64,000 nucleotides of DNA, taken from NCBI GenBank assembly GCA_947489585.1, contig CANLEE010000013.1, positions 62,001-126,000 of the forward strand, read 5' to 3'. The notes beneath the pieces were generated by a model. That model saw only the letters and a program-made list of their open reading frames with translations, did no database searches and was not told the origin of the DNA. Source of the DNA: an uncultured Psychroserpens sp. (GTDB lineage: Bacteria > Bacteroidota > Bacteroidia > Flavobacteriales > Flavobacteriaceae). Positions 41,669 through 50,890 of this stretch are shown piece by piece. A program made the translations under genes and the position numbers. The stretch's first letter is position 1. The number at the start of each line of letters is the position of its first letter.

Positions 41669-42997
41669 ATGTTTAATAATTTAAGTGAAAAGTTAGATAA
41701 AGCATTACACGTCTTAAAAGGGCATGGTAGTATTACCGAAGTTAATGTCGCCGAAACTTTAAAAGAAGTTCGTAGAGCCTTATTGGATGCTGATGTTAAC
41801 TTTAAAATTGCTAAAGAGTTTACGAATAGAGTCAAGGAAAAAGCTTTAGGTCAAGATGTATTGACAAGTTTGCAGCCAGGACAACTTATGGTAAAGCTTG
41901 TAAAAGATGAGTTAACAGAGCTTATGGGTGGAGATGCTGAAGGTATTAATCTTTCTGGAAGCCCAAGTGTAATTTTAATGTCTGGTTTACAAGGTTCTGG
42001 TAAAACAACCTTTTCAGGTAAATTAGCAAATTATTTAAAAAATAAAAAAACAAAGAAGCCATTATTAGTTGCCTGTGATGTGTATCGTCCTGCCGCGATT
42101 GATCAATTGCATGTTGTAGGAGATCAAATTAATGTTGAGGTTTTTAGTGATAAAGGAAATAATGATCCTGTAGCTATAGCACAAGCTGGTATTGCACATG
42201 CAAAAGCTAACGGCTTTAATGTTGTGATTATTGATACCGCTGGTCGTTTAGCTGTAGACGAAGCAATGATGGATGAAATTTCTAACATTCATAATGCTAT
42301 TCAACCACAAGAAACGTTATTCGTAGTTGATTCAATGACAGGGCAAGATGCTGTAAATACAGCAAAAGCCTTCAATGATATCTTAAATTTTGATGGTGTT
42401 ATCTTAACCAAATTAGATGGTGATACTCGAGGTGGTGCTGCGATATCAATTAAATCTGTTGTAAATAAACCTATTAAATTTATTGGTACTGGTGAAAAGA
42501 TGGAAGCGATTGATGTCTTCTATCCATCACGTATGGCAGATCGTATTTTAGGAATGGGAGATGTGGTGTCCTTAGTTGAAAGAGCACAAGAACAGTATGA
42601 TGAAGAGGAAGCTAGGAAAATACAGAAGAAAATAGCCAAAAACCAATTTGGGTTTGATGATTTCTTAAAACAAATTCAGCAAATCAAGAAAATGGGTAAT
42701 ATGAAAGATTTGATCGGAATGATTCCTGGTGCAGGAAAAATGATGAAAGATGTCGATATCGATGATGATGCTTTTAAAGGAATAGAAGCGATTATTCACT
42801 CAATGACACCAGATGAACGATCTAACCCTTCACTTATAAATTCAAGTAGAAAGAAACGAATTGGAAAAGGATCTGGAACCTCAGTCCAAGAAGTAAATCA
42901 ACTTCTAAAGCAATTCAATCAAATGAGCAAAATGATGAAAATGATGCAAGGAGGAAAAGGAAAAGCTATGATGCAAGCAATGAAAGGCATGAAGTAA
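41669..42997 (+). CDS. ffh: Signal recognition particle protein Ffh
   Basis: GTPase of the signal recognition particle, targeting nascent membrane proteins to SecYEG via FtsY. The 442-residue protein has the N domain, the G domain with P-loop GLQGSGKT (106-113), DVYRPAAIDQL, DTAGRL and TKLDGDTRGGAA, and the methionine-rich M domain with IPGAGKMMKD and repeated KMMKMMQGGKGKAMMQ. Length is standard. Stop at 42997 lies inside the downstream terminator. Confidence 0.99.
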   Translation: MFNNLSEKLDKALHVLKGHGSITEVNVAETLKEVRRALLDADVNFKIAKEFTNRVKEKALGQDVLTSLQPGQLMVKLVKDELTELMGGDAEGINLSGSPSVILMSGLQGSGKTTFSGKLANYLKNKKTKKPLLVACDVYRPAAIDQLHVVGDQINVEVFSDKGNNDPVAIAQAGIAHAKANGFNVVIIDTAGRLAVDEAMMDEISNIHNAIQPQETLFVVDSMTGQDAVNTAKAFNDILNFDGVILTKLDGDTRGGAAISIKSVVNKPIKFIGTGEKMEAIDVFYPSRMADRILGMGDVVSLVERAQEQYDEEEARKIQKKIAKNQFGFDDFLKQIQQIKKMGNMKDLIGMIPGAGKMMKDVDIDDDAFKGIEAIIHSMTPDERSNPSLINSSRKKRIGKGSGTSVQEVNQLLKQFNQMSKMMKMMQGGKGKAMMQAMKGMK

Positions 42998-43014
42998 TAA
43001 CTCATGCTTTTTTT
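42983..43014 (+). terminator. Terminator overlapping the ffh 3' end
   Basis: AAAGGCATGA (42983-42992, last codons of ffh) pairs with TCATGCTTTT (43002-43011), including one G-T pair, followed by T's. The stop codon is in the loop. Confidence 0.75.
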
Positions 43015-43048
43015 ATATACCTAAAAACATAACACAACACTATCAAAA

Positions 43049-43924
43049 ATGACAATTCTAGACGGAAAAAAAGTAAGTAACGATATCAAGGACGAAATCA
43101 AGCAGCAAGTTGATAAGATGAAAGCTAAAAATGAGAAAGTACCTCATTTGGCAGCAGTTATCGTTGGAAATGATGGTGCAAGTTTAACCTATGTTGGAAG
43201 TAAGGTTCGTGCTTGTGAACGTGTTGGGTTTGAATCTACAATGGTGCGGATGTCTAACACCACCAGCGAAATTGAATTGTTAGATAAAATTGATGAATTA
43301 AATCAAAATGATGATATCGATGGGTTCATCATTCAGTTACCATTGCCACCACAAATTAATACTCAAAAAGTTTTGATGGCTGTTGATCCAAGTAAGGATG
43401 TTGATGGTTTTCACCCTGAGAATTTCGGAAAAATGGCACTAGATATGAGTACGTTTATTCCTGCTACGCCTTTCGGGATTTTAGAATTACTAGATCGTTA
43501 TGGTGTTGAAACTAAAGGAAAACATACGGTTGTCATAGGTAGAAGTCATATTGTTGGCCGACCAATGAGTATCTTAATGGGACGTAAAGGATTTCCTGGT
43601 AACTCAACAGTGACCTTAACACATAGTCACACAAAAAATATTACACAAATTACATCTCAAGCCGATATTATTATTTCTGCACTAGGTGTTCCTAACTTCT
43701 TAAAAGCCGAAATGGTAAAAGATGATGTTATTATTGTAGATGTTGGAATTACTAGAGTTCCAGATGAAACATCTCCTAAGGGTTACCGAATAACTGGAGA
43801 CGTCGATTTTGAAAATGTAAGCAAGAAAGCTAGTTATATCACTCCAGTTCCTGGCGGTGTTGGTCCGATGACTATCGCGATGTTACTTAAAAATACCTTG
43901 CTGGCTAGGGAACAGCGCATGTAA
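43049..43924 (+). CDS. folD: Bifunctional methylenetetrahydrofolate dehydrogenase / cyclohydrolase
   Basis: FolD, 291 residues, converting 5,10-methylene-THF to 10-formyl-THF in the cytoplasm. Signatures: AAVIVGNDGASLTYVGSKVRAC (core GASLTYVGSK with the catalytic Lys), GFIIQLPLPPQIN, PSKDVDGFHPENFG, VIGRSHIVGRPMSILM (NADP site) and TPVPGGVGPMTIAMLL. Length matches. It has no clear promoter of its own; it follows the ffh terminator by 34 bases, so read-through or a weak promoter is possible. Confidence 0.98.
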   Translation: MTILDGKKVSNDIKDEIKQQVDKMKAKNEKVPHLAAVIVGNDGASLTYVGSKVRACERVGFESTMVRMSNTTSEIELLDKIDELNQNDDIDGFIIQLPLPPQINTQKVLMAVDPSKDVDGFHPENFGKMALDMSTFIPATPFGILELLDRYGVETKGKHTVVIGRSHIVGRPMSILMGRKGFPGNSTVTLTHSHTKNITQITSQADIIISALGVPNFLKAEMVKDDVIIVDVGITRVPDETSPKGYRITGDVDFENVSKKASYITPVPGGVGPMTIAMLLKNTLLAREQRM

Positions 43925-43949
43925 TTGTTGCATTTAACTATATTGCAGT

Positions 43950-44654
43950 ATGATTACAGTGATTACTGCGTTAGATCGTGTTCTTATTTTGAGTTGGCAA
44001 CATCTATTACCTATAGGTTTTGCTGTAATTTTTGCTGTAGCTTTGATTAGGTATGCACGTGCTTTGTCTTCGGAAAAGCAACAGCGTTTAATTCATCATT
44101 TCGCTATTTTTATTTCGATTTCGGTTATTGCATTTCATGTTTATAGCATAATGTACTATGAGTATAACTTCAGAACTGATTTGCCTCTGTATTTATGTAG
44201 CCTTCTTGGTATATTGATACCTGTTTATACCTATTGTAAAAAATACTGGATGTTTGAAATATTAGTATTTTGGATCATTGCAGGAACATTACAAGGCGTC
44301 ATCACTCCAGATATCGCTGAAGGTTTTCCTAGTCTTGATTATTTTAGATATTGGATTGTACATCTCGGATTGCTCATTGTTATCTTCTATAGTATTTTTG
44401 TTTTTAGACTAAGACCTAAGCTTAAAAGTGTGTTTAAATCTTTTCTGGCTTTGCAAGTCTATGTCTTACTTATGATTGGCGTTAACTATCTTTTAAATGC
44501 GAATTATTTTTACTTAAATAAAAAACCAGAATCAGCTTCAGTTTTGGATTATTTTGGAGAGTGGCCTTATTATATTGTCGTTTGCCAATTGATAATTATT
44601 CCGTTATTTCTCATTATTTATGTCCCGTTTCATTTCCGAAGAACAACTACTTAG
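43950..44654 (+). CDS. TIGR02206 (YwaF-like) integral membrane protein
   Basis: A 234-residue membrane protein with about seven hydrophobic segments. Family marks are LPLYLCSLLGILIPVY, FPSLDYFRYWIVHLGLLI and NYLLNANYFYLNKKP followed by GEWPYYI, which I recognise from the TIGR02206/YwaF group. Function of the family is not established. It starts 25 bases after folD on the same strand. It converges with the VOC gene, overlapping by 8 bases. Confidence 0.8.
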   Translation: MITVITALDRVLILSWQHLLPIGFAVIFAVALIRYARALSSEKQQRLIHHFAIFISISVIAFHVYSIMYYEYNFRTDLPLYLCSLLGILIPVYTYCKKYWMFEILVFWIIAGTLQGVITPDIAEGFPSLDYFRYWIVHLGLLIVIFYSIFVFRLRPKLKSVFKSFLALQVYVLLMIGVNYLLNANYFYLNKKPESASVLDYFGEWPYYIVVCQLIIIPLFLIIYVPFHFRRTTT

Positions 44655-45069
44655 TAAATAATTGATTGATATCTTTAAAGGCTTTAAACTCAAGCGCATT
44701 TCCTGCTGGATCTAAAAAAAACATTGTAGCCTGTTCACCAGCTTGACCTTCAAACCGAATGTATGGCTCAATGATAAATTTGATGCCTTTTTCTGCTAAA
44801 GTATTAGAAAAATCATGGAATGTATTCCAAGGTAAAACAACGCCATAATGCGGTACAGGAACCGACTTACCATCAACTGCATTGGTATGAAGTGTATCTT
44901 CAGATTTTGGTTTGTAATGAATCACCAATTGGTGTCCAAATAAATTGAAATCGACCCAATGTTCACTACTTCGTCCTTCTTTACAGTTAAGGATATCTCT
45001 ATAGAATGTTCGGCATTCGTCTAGATTATGAACAGGAATAGCAATGTGAAATGGAGAAATTTGATGCAT
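44647..45069 (-). CDS. VOC-family (glyoxalase/dioxygenase-like) protein
   Basis: A 140-residue protein with the two beta-alpha-beta-beta-beta modules of the vicinal-oxygen-chelate superfamily. The first module begins PFHIAIPVHNLDECRTFYRDIL (core HIAIPVHNLDECRTFY), the second has HYGVVLPWNTFHDFSNTL and TMFFLDPAGNALEFKAF. Possible metal ligands are His8, His67-type and the terminal Glu in LEFK. Members include glyoxalase I and fosfomycin-modifying enzymes, but no specific activity can be assigned. Downstream terminator of the neighbouring minus-strand gene precedes it. Confidence 0.85.
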   Translation of the reverse strand: MHQISPFHIAIPVHNLDECRTFYRDILNCKEGRSSEHWVDFNLFGHQLVIHYKPKSEDTLHTNAVDGKSVPVPHYGVVLPWNTFHDFSNTLAEKGIKFIIEPYIRFEGQAGEQATMFFLDPAGNALEFKAFKDINQLFTK

Positions 45070-45126
45070 TGTAATACGATGTTTGCCAGTAAAAATACTA
45101 CATAAAAATTAGAAGATAGATGCCAC

Positions 45127-45180
45127 AAAAAAGGCTTGTCTAATATATATGCAATGCGCAAATTTTATTAAGACAAGCCT
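45127..45180 (-). terminator. Terminator after the TPR-lipocalin-like gene
   Basis: AGGCTTGTCT (45132-45141) pairs with AGACAAGCCT (45171-45180). Read on the minus strand the stem ends in a T run (45132-45127). It lies 22 bases after the stop at 45202. Confidence 0.85.
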
Positions 45181-45201
45181 GAGAACAATTCAAACTTAAT
45201 T

Positions 45202-46080
45202 TTAATGCTCTTGTTTTCTTTTGTATAAACCATCAAAGGCAATAGTCCAATTTTCTCCTTGATCATTACTTAACTCTTGAACTTGTCTTACTGTATCATC
45301 TGTTGTATTGTAATACCAAGTCATTCTAAACCATGGACCTTTGCCTTTTGCAATTAAAAACATATTGCCATCGGTTTCTGTTTTTGATTCTTCATAATGA
45401 CTGACATTTCCACCTGCAACCCAGTTCTGTTTCCATTTTTTATCTACATTATCATAGTAACTTATAGAGTTTCCGCCATTACTTCCTATAGGCATCCAGT
45501 TTTCCAAAATCCCACAATCACCATTAGAATTTGTAATGCTACTTTCTGCAATTTTTTGATTTTGAGAATATACATTCCATTCACCTACCCAAAAATCAAA
45601 TGCTCTATAGTTTTCATCAAATTTGCAAGGATTTGCCCTTTTGAACATATTGTCTCTAATTGTTTTAAAACGTTTATTATTTCTAAGCAGATCAAAGACA
45701 GGTTGATCTAATTGCTTATAAAAACCAACTTGCAAACTATCTAATGCTTTTAGTTCACTTAAGGCATTTTCTATTTGATTTTCTGCTGTATAACTTTGTG
45801 CAAGCCTCAATAAAATGCCTGGACCAATAAGTCCGCTTTTTTTTACAATCTTAAAGTTTTTAATGGCTTTTTGATGTTCTTTTAAATTTGAGTAGCTAAA
45901 TCCTAAGAAATAATTCGCCATTGAATCTTTTGGATTGATTTTTAGCTGCTCTTTGGCAGTTTTGATTACATTTTGATAATTCGCATTATTATAATCGGGT
46001 TGATAAGGTGAGTTGTTTTGTGATAACATATTCTGAAATAGACATACTATTATACAGATAGTTGCAAGTGTTTTTTTCAT
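45202..46080 (-). CDS. Secreted TPR protein with C-terminal lipocalin-like domain
   Basis: A 292-residue exported protein (signal peptide MKKTLATICIIVCLFQNMLSQ). Residues about 30-125 form TPR helices (DSMANYFLGFSYSNLKEHQKAIKNF type, cited as ANYFLGFSYSNLKEHQKAI). From about residue 158 comes FDFWVGEWNVYSQNQKIAESSI, cited as FDFWVGEWNVY, which begins a beta-rich, DUF1579/lipocalin-like domain with many Trp. No enzyme motif is seen. It is 6 bases after the sorting-domain gene, so they are co-transcribed. Confidence 0.65.
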   Translation of the reverse strand: MKKTLATICIIVCLFQNMLSQNNSPYQPDYNNANYQNVIKTAKEQLKINPKDSMANYFLGFSYSNLKEHQKAIKNFKIVKKSGLIGPGILLRLAQSYTAENQIENALSELKALDSLQVGFYKQLDQPVFDLLRNNKRFKTIRDNMFKRANPCKFDENYRAFDFWVGEWNVYSQNQKIAESSITNSNGDCGILENWMPIGSNGGNSISYYDNVDKKWKQNWVAGGNVSHYEESKTETDGNMFLIAKGKGPWFRMTWYYNTTDDTVRQVQELSNDQGENWTIAFDGLYKRKQEH

Positions 46081-46086
46081 AATATT

Positions 46087-47253
46087 TTAATTTTTTACTA
46101 CTATTTTTTCAACTTTCTTCTTTCCGCTGGAAATGATATGAATAAAGTATACCCCATTGCTGTAGGTCTTTGGTGACCATGTGAAGTTGTTATCTAGTGT
46201 TAGCATTTCAATATGTTCACCAATAGTATTGTAAATATGTATTTCATCTGATCGTTTAACAATTTCTGAATTGAATTTAAATTGATTACCTACTGTAGGA
46301 TATATTAAAGTTTCTTTATTTGAAGTGATATCTGGAGTAGACAAAGTCGAAGGCATTATGAGAAATGCATTTGGATTTATAAGATTGGCTTGTGAGGATG
46401 CCGCTGCATCAACAAAATTCCCAGCAAATGAGCCATCACTGGTGTACATTTTTATTAAACCAGTTAATCCATTTCCGATTAGAAAATTTCCATTACTTAA
46501 AAACTCTACACCTTCGGGTGTACTTAAGCCAGTTATTATCGAGCCTAATAAGAACCCATTAGAATCAAAACGCTTTACCGAATTGTTATTATAGTCTATT
46601 ACAAGAAGATCTCCATTTCCTGATTTGTCAAACCAAATATTTGTTGGACCTGAGAGTGCCGATTGATTAACATACACGCCTTCGTAGGTTCCTGAGCTAT
46701 TATATTTTTTGACTTGTGGAGGGTTAGTTGGATTGCCCTGTCCATAAGAACTTACATAAAAATTACCATTAGCATCCCAATCCATACCAATACTAAAACG
46801 TGTTCCTGTATTGGTGAAATTGGATAATTGTGTACCATCTAGGGAAAAACGTAAAACGTATTCTGGGTTAGCTTGATTAAACCATTGCAATACATATAAG
46901 ATGTTATTCCTTATTCGCATTCGAGTTGGTCCGCCAATTCCTGTTGCAAAATTTCCAACATAATTTCCGTCTAAATCGTATTTGGTTATTCTACCGCTGC
47001 TAAGGTTTGATACGAGAACTCTAAAACCTTCATTAGGAATATCTGCAATGACAATATCTTGTGGCCAAGCCAACTGTTGATTTGTGAAGACTACACCATT
47101 TTCTCCATTATGGTCAAACTTTAATATTTTATAAGCAGAGGTTGAACTAATTTGAGCAGTAATATCACTAACTAAAAGGTGGGAGCCTTCAGGGAGTTGA
47201 GCAAATACTATCTGAATAGAAAAGATAAATGCTAATGCGGTAATTTTTCTCAT
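46087..47253 (-). CDS. Secreted NHL/beta-propeller protein with type IX sorting domain
   Basis: A 388-residue protein from the ATG at 47253 (MRKITALAFIFSIQIVFAQ); two ATG codons just upstream (47259 and 47280) are in frame but add only polar residues. The mature part holds NHL-like propeller repeats of the type ITKYDLDGNYVGNFATG, VKRFDSNGFLLGSIITG and IKMYTSDGSFAGNFV. The C-terminal ~75 residues (PTVGNQFKFNS, IHIYNTIGEHIEML, SNGVYFIHIISSGKKKVEKIVV) form a T9SS type A sorting domain, so it is exported across the outer membrane. Role unknown; propellers often mediate binding. Confidence 0.8.
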   Translation of the reverse strand: MRKITALAFIFSIQIVFAQLPEGSHLLVSDITAQISSTSAYKILKFDHNGENGVVFTNQQLAWPQDIVIADIPNEGFRVLVSNLSSGRITKYDLDGNYVGNFATGIGGPTRMRIRNNILYVLQWFNQANPEYVLRFSLDGTQLSNFTNTGTRFSIGMDWDANGNFYVSSYGQGNPTNPPQVKKYNSSGTYEGVYVNQSALSGPTNIWFDKSGNGDLLVIDYNNNSVKRFDSNGFLLGSIITGLSTPEGVEFLSNGNFLIGNGLTGLIKMYTSDGSFAGNFVDAAASSQANLINPNAFLIMPSTLSTPDITSNKETLIYPTVGNQFKFNSEIVKRSDEIHIYNTIGEHIEMLTLDNNFTWSPKTYSNGVYFIHIISSGKKKVEKIVVKN

Positions 47254-47314
47254 AACCATGTGTTTTTTGATTTCTCTCAAAACAACATGAAAAATTGTGA
47301 AACTACGTTTGTAA

Positions 47315-48406
47315 TTATAATTGTTTACCCCTTTTTTTAAATTCAGTAGGTGTACAATTGTGTTTTTCTTTAAAGGCTTTATAAAATGTCACTTTGTTAT
47401 TAAATCCAACATCAAAGTATATAGATTTTATACTATAGTTATAATCTTGTGATAACAGTTTTTCAGCTTCTAACAACCGATAGTCATTAATGAAATTATT
47501 GAAATTTTTTCCAGATTTTTTGTTGATTACTTTGGAAAGTAGATGCGTAGAGTATCCAATTTTATCTGCCAGATTTGCAAGTCTGAGCTCATTGTCTGTA
47601 AACGGTTTTTCTTGTTCTATGTATTGAATAAGATTATTGTAAAATTCATTAATTAAGCTATCTTCAAAATTCTCGTTTTTATTTTGAATTGGTAAAAACA
47701 GGTTAGAAAAAAACTCGCCATTAAAAATTTGAGGTTCTTTATACACAAAATAACCTATGGTGTAAATGCCAATGGTCATAGCAAATGAAATCATATAGTC
47801 CCATTGGCTATTGAAAAATGAAAAGTTGACAAGGACGTAATAGGAAATATAAGAGAGTACAAACAAGAGATATAATGCTATTAAAACTTTCACCCATTTT
47901 GATCTTATTTTTCGAACCTCATTATCAGCAATGTCATGTTTTTTCACTAGCCATATGATAGCAAGTAGATAGATAACTAAATGTATGATTATAAGTTTAT
48001 AGTTGGATACTAGGCTAATATTGATTTGTAGGTTTAATCTGTGACTAAATGTATATTGATACCAAAATAATAGCGTAAGAACAATCCAAAAAAAACAAGG
48101 CATAAAATGTAGAATAGATGCTTTAGTTTTTAAGTTATAGACATTTAATATATACTTATAAAATAATGGGCCTATAGCAAAGAGTCCTACAAATTGAAAC
48201 GAGTTAAAATATGGAACTTTGAATGAATATTTTGTCCAGTACATAACATAGGCAAAAAGAATTCCAGAAAAAGCCAAGACTAAAAAGGCAATGGGATAAT
48301 TTTTTTTGTTTCTATTGAGGATTAAAATAATGAACAGAAAAACGCCCATTGCAACGGCAAATAGGAATCCAGAGGTCCAAGTATCAAAGGAAGGAGTTTG
48401 TTGCAT
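47315..48406 (-). CDS. Membrane-anchored AraC-family transcription regulator
   Basis: A 363-residue protein from the ATG at 48406; a TTG 18 bases upstream is in frame but less likely. The N-terminal half (residues about 10-215) is a set of about seven hydrophobic helices (GFLFAVAMGVFLFIILIL, PIAFLVLAFSGILFAYVMY). The C-terminal ~100 residues form two helix-turn-helix motifs of AraC type: LADKIGYSTHLLSKVINKKSG and SIKSIYFDVGFNNKVTFYKAF, ending with CTPTEFKKRG. Such proteins are common in Bacteroidota and would couple a membrane signal to nearby genes, probably the secreted proteins here. Confidence 0.9.
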   Translation of the reverse strand: MQQTPSFDTWTSGFLFAVAMGVFLFIILILNRNKKNYPIAFLVLAFSGILFAYVMYWTKYSFKVPYFNSFQFVGLFAIGPLFYKYILNVYNLKTKASILHFMPCFFWIVLTLLFWYQYTFSHRLNLQINISLVSNYKLIIIHLVIYLLAIIWLVKKHDIADNEVRKIRSKWVKVLIALYLLFVLSYISYYVLVNFSFFNSQWDYMISFAMTIGIYTIGYFVYKEPQIFNGEFFSNLFLPIQNKNENFEDSLINEFYNNLIQYIEQEKPFTDNELRLANLADKIGYSTHLLSKVINKKSGKNFNNFINDYRLLEAEKLLSQDYNYSIKSIYFDVGFNNKVTFYKAFKEKHNCTPTEFKKRGKQL

Positions 48407-48459
48407 TAAAACTAAGGTAAGCAAAAATTGTAATGACTAATGTTTAGTATTATAATTAT

Positions 48460-49209
48460 TTACTTCAAAGTTTCAATATTCCATGTCGTGATTTGTCCAT
48501 TTTCTTGTTTGAATTTCACTTTTATGATATAAGGTTTTGAATTAGAAAGCCAGTAGAAGATTTTTGTTTTGCCACTATTTAAAGCTTCTATTTTCTTTGT
48601 GCTAACTGTTCCTATACCTTTGATATCGAGTAATTCTTCTTTAATGATTTTAAACTTTTTTATACCTATTTTAGGTTCATGGGGTAAGTCATTAATAACC
48701 TGAAGAGCAAATGAGTCTTTAATATCCTTATCTAAAATACTGATAAGTGCAAAACCATCCGAAGACCAAGTAAATCCAATATCATCTAGTTGATTTGTAG
48801 ATGATATTAAACGACTTTTACTATTGTTTAAACTGTTACTTATATAGTTTTGATTTATGATATCTGTATGTTGAACATATTCTGGATTCCATCTAATATC
48901 AATTGATAACGGTTCTAAGGATGATGCCTTTAATACATCTGTTTTTGTATAGGTGTTATTGGACGTGTCTACCCAATGCATTGATCTTATAATTGTATCA
49001 TTGCTAACAGTTACTTTATCAGTCATTGTATTGATACCTTTTCTTTTGGAGCCATCACTTTCAATTACTGTTTGTGACCAAATTAAAGTATATGACTCTA
49101 TGTCTATTTTGGTTTGAGAAGGTGTAATTGGTAACGTATTTGTTTGTGAAAAGCCAATAAAGTTTCCGAAGCAAAAACAGATGAATAGTTTGAAATTTAA
49201 ACGAATCAT
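48460..49209 (-). CDS. Secreted protein of unknown function
   Basis: A 249-residue exported protein starting at the ATG 49209 (MIRLNFKLFICFCFGNFIGFSQ is the signal peptide; an upstream start would add 17 residues without one). The mature part is beta-rich with repeated Ser/Thr/Asn and a conserved-looking WSQTVIESDGSKRKG and IFYWLSNSKPYIIKV. The layout resembles DUF3108-like periplasmic proteins, but I do not recognise the family. Lies between the AraC-type regulator and a DUF1579-like gene on the same strand, gap 7 bases to the latter. Confidence 0.55.
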   Translation of the reverse strand: MIRLNFKLFICFCFGNFIGFSQTNTLPITPSQTKIDIESYTLIWSQTVIESDGSKRKGINTMTDKVTVSNDTIIRSMHWVDTSNNTYTKTDVLKASSLEPLSIDIRWNPEYVQHTDIINQNYISNSLNNSKSRLISSTNQLDDIGFTWSSDGFALISILDKDIKDSFALQVINDLPHEPKIGIKKFKIIKEELLDIKGIGTVSTKKIEALNSGKTKIFYWLSNSKPYIIKVKFKQENGQITTWNIETLK

Positions 49210-49216
49210 TTTAATG

Positions 49217-49789
49217 TTATTTAGTTCGCTCACATTCAATCTTCCAAGTTGGATAAACAATTTTCTCTGTATTATCTACCCATTCACCAACCCATTTATA
49301 ACCTGATTTACTCATATCATAGAAGCTTAAACGAGAATAACCTTCCATACCATTTGGAGCTTTTTGGGGTCTGTATAATACAACTTTATCGTTCTTTTTT
49401 TTGCCTTCCCATGCTGGAAGTATTGTAGATGGGGTTTTTGATGAAAACCAATGCACATACCAGCGGCTACTATCTTTAATGAATTGTCTAATGCTTCCAG
49501 AATGAGAGCCATCAGATTTGAGAGTTTCATCTTGTACTGCTGTTCCATTCATAATGTATTTCCATGTCCAGGTCATGTCTTGAGGTTCATTCCATGTACC
49601 ATCTGGATTTCTTGTTGTTGAAGTACAATTACAGGATCCTATCATAGCTTCAAAATCTTTTATTTCTTCTGGGGCTTCTGGATTAGCTTGTCCAAAAGGA
49701 AATGCCTTAGAGGCATCATATTTGTACTGTGCTTGAGCGGCTATGTTAATAGTTAAAAACATTAGAAATGCATAAGTCAAAAGTTTCAT
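49217..49789 (-). CDS. Secreted DUF1579-like protein
   Basis: A 190-residue exported protein from the ATG at 49789 (MKLLTYAFLMFLTINIAAQAQ signal); the longer frame would add 15 residues before it. The mature part has FEAMIGSCNCTSTTRNPDGTW, MTWTWKYIMNGTAVQDETL, and Trp-rich strands WYVHWFSSKTPSTILPAW, similar in style to DUF1579/lipocalin-like proteins and to the C-terminal half of the TPR protein at 45.2 kb. Two Cys (SCNC) could form a disulphide. Function unknown; probable partner of the gene 7 bases downstream. Confidence 0.6.
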   Translation of the reverse strand: MKLLTYAFLMFLTINIAAQAQYKYDASKAFPFGQANPEAPEEIKDFEAMIGSCNCTSTTRNPDGTWNEPQDMTWTWKYIMNGTAVQDETLKSDGSHSGSIRQFIKDSSRWYVHWFSSKTPSTILPAWEGKKKNDKVVLYRPQKAPNGMEGYSRLSFYDMSKSGYKWVGEWVDNTEKIVYPTWKIECERTK

Positions 49790-50011
49790 AATAAAGTGTT
49801 TTGAGTTAATCATACCTTTCTGAATCTGTTGCAATCCTTAATCATAAAAGTTGATTGTTAGCCAAAGATAAAGACCCAGAAGAGGTACAATTTAATTGAG
49901 ACGTATAGCTAATTCAAATCAACCTTCTCAAAGCAATGAAAAAAGAGAATAGGTTGTTAAACTATTGCAGAGAGTTGTATTTTTTTTGCAGTAAAGTGAG
50001 TTAAGAAAAAC

Positions 50012-50890
50012 CTAATATTTAGCTAAAAAGTCTTTTACCATTTTTAAATTACTTTTTGATACTGGAACTTTGGTGTCATTTTGAAGTATGACATTTGGTG
50101 TATTGGCTAGATTTAATTCTTTTGCCAAATCCATATTTACAATGGCTTTTCTATGCACACGTAAAAAATTGGCTGTCAATTTCTCTTCTAAAGCTTTTAG
50201 AGAACTACGCATGGTGTAAGTTTTATTGTTAGTTGTATGCACTTTTACACAGTAGTCATCAGCTTCAATCCAACAGATATGTAGCACAGGAATAATTTTA
50301 CGTTTATTACCAATTTTAATATTAAGTACTGTTGATTTTTCATCAACTTGAGATCGTAATTGTTGGTAAAGTTTTGAGTTTGTTAATTTTAATTCTGAAA
50401 GCTCCTGAACTTCAATTTGGAGTTTTTCATTTTCAAAGTATAAATATAAAATTAAACTTATAGCAATATAGCCTAGTGTATATATTGGTGCTTTTTGATA
50501 CATGAAAAAAGGAAGGTATTCTGAAAATAAATGTGCTAATGAAAATGTATCGTTTGAAAATAATGCGCTGCTTAATGCTATAATTATAATATTGAATAAG
50601 ACTAAACCAACAATGAGCCCTACAAGTTTTAAAATTCGAAATGTTGTTTTCTTTTTTGATGTTTGCGTTCTCATGTATCCAATCAATACGAAAGAGATTA
50701 GAAGCCAAATCATCCAACGATAGGCTTGTCTTTTAACAATTTCAAAAAATGTTACATCTGCACCTAATTGAAATCGTCTAATGTAATACAGTTGTTGAAA
50801 CGTCTCAAAAGCTATAGCCAATATCACAATAACCGCAATAATTAAAATACTACGTTTGGCGTTTGATATGGTTTTAAACTGCTGAAACAT
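50012..50890 (-). CDS. Membrane-anchored LytTR-family response regulator-like protein
   Basis: A 292-residue protein with four hydrophobic segments in the first ~150 residues (SILIIAVIVILAIAFETF, RWMIWLLISFVLIGY, VGLIVGLVLFNIIIIAL, YTLGYIAISLILYLYF) and no phosphoacceptor receiver domain. The C-terminal ~100 residues are a LytTR DNA-binding domain: VLHICWIEADDYCVKVHTTNNKTY, cited as IEADDYCVKVHT, then MRSSLKALEEKL and FLRVHRKAIVNM. It begins one base after the stop of rluF, so it is co-transcribed with it. It may control the secreted-protein block downstream. Confidence 0.88.
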   Translation of the reverse strand: MFQQFKTISNAKRSILIIAVIVILAIAFETFQQLYYIRRFQLGADVTFFEIVKRQAYRWMIWLLISFVLIGYMRTQTSKKKTTFRILKLVGLIVGLVLFNIIIIALSSALFSNDTFSLAHLFSEYLPFFMYQKAPIYTLGYIAISLILYLYFENEKLQIEVQELSELKLTNSKLYQQLRSQVDEKSTVLNIKIGNKRKIIPVLHICWIEADDYCVKVHTTNNKTYTMRSSLKALEEKLTANFLRVHRKAIVNMDLAKELNLANTPNVILQNDTKVPVSKSNLKMVKDFLAKY

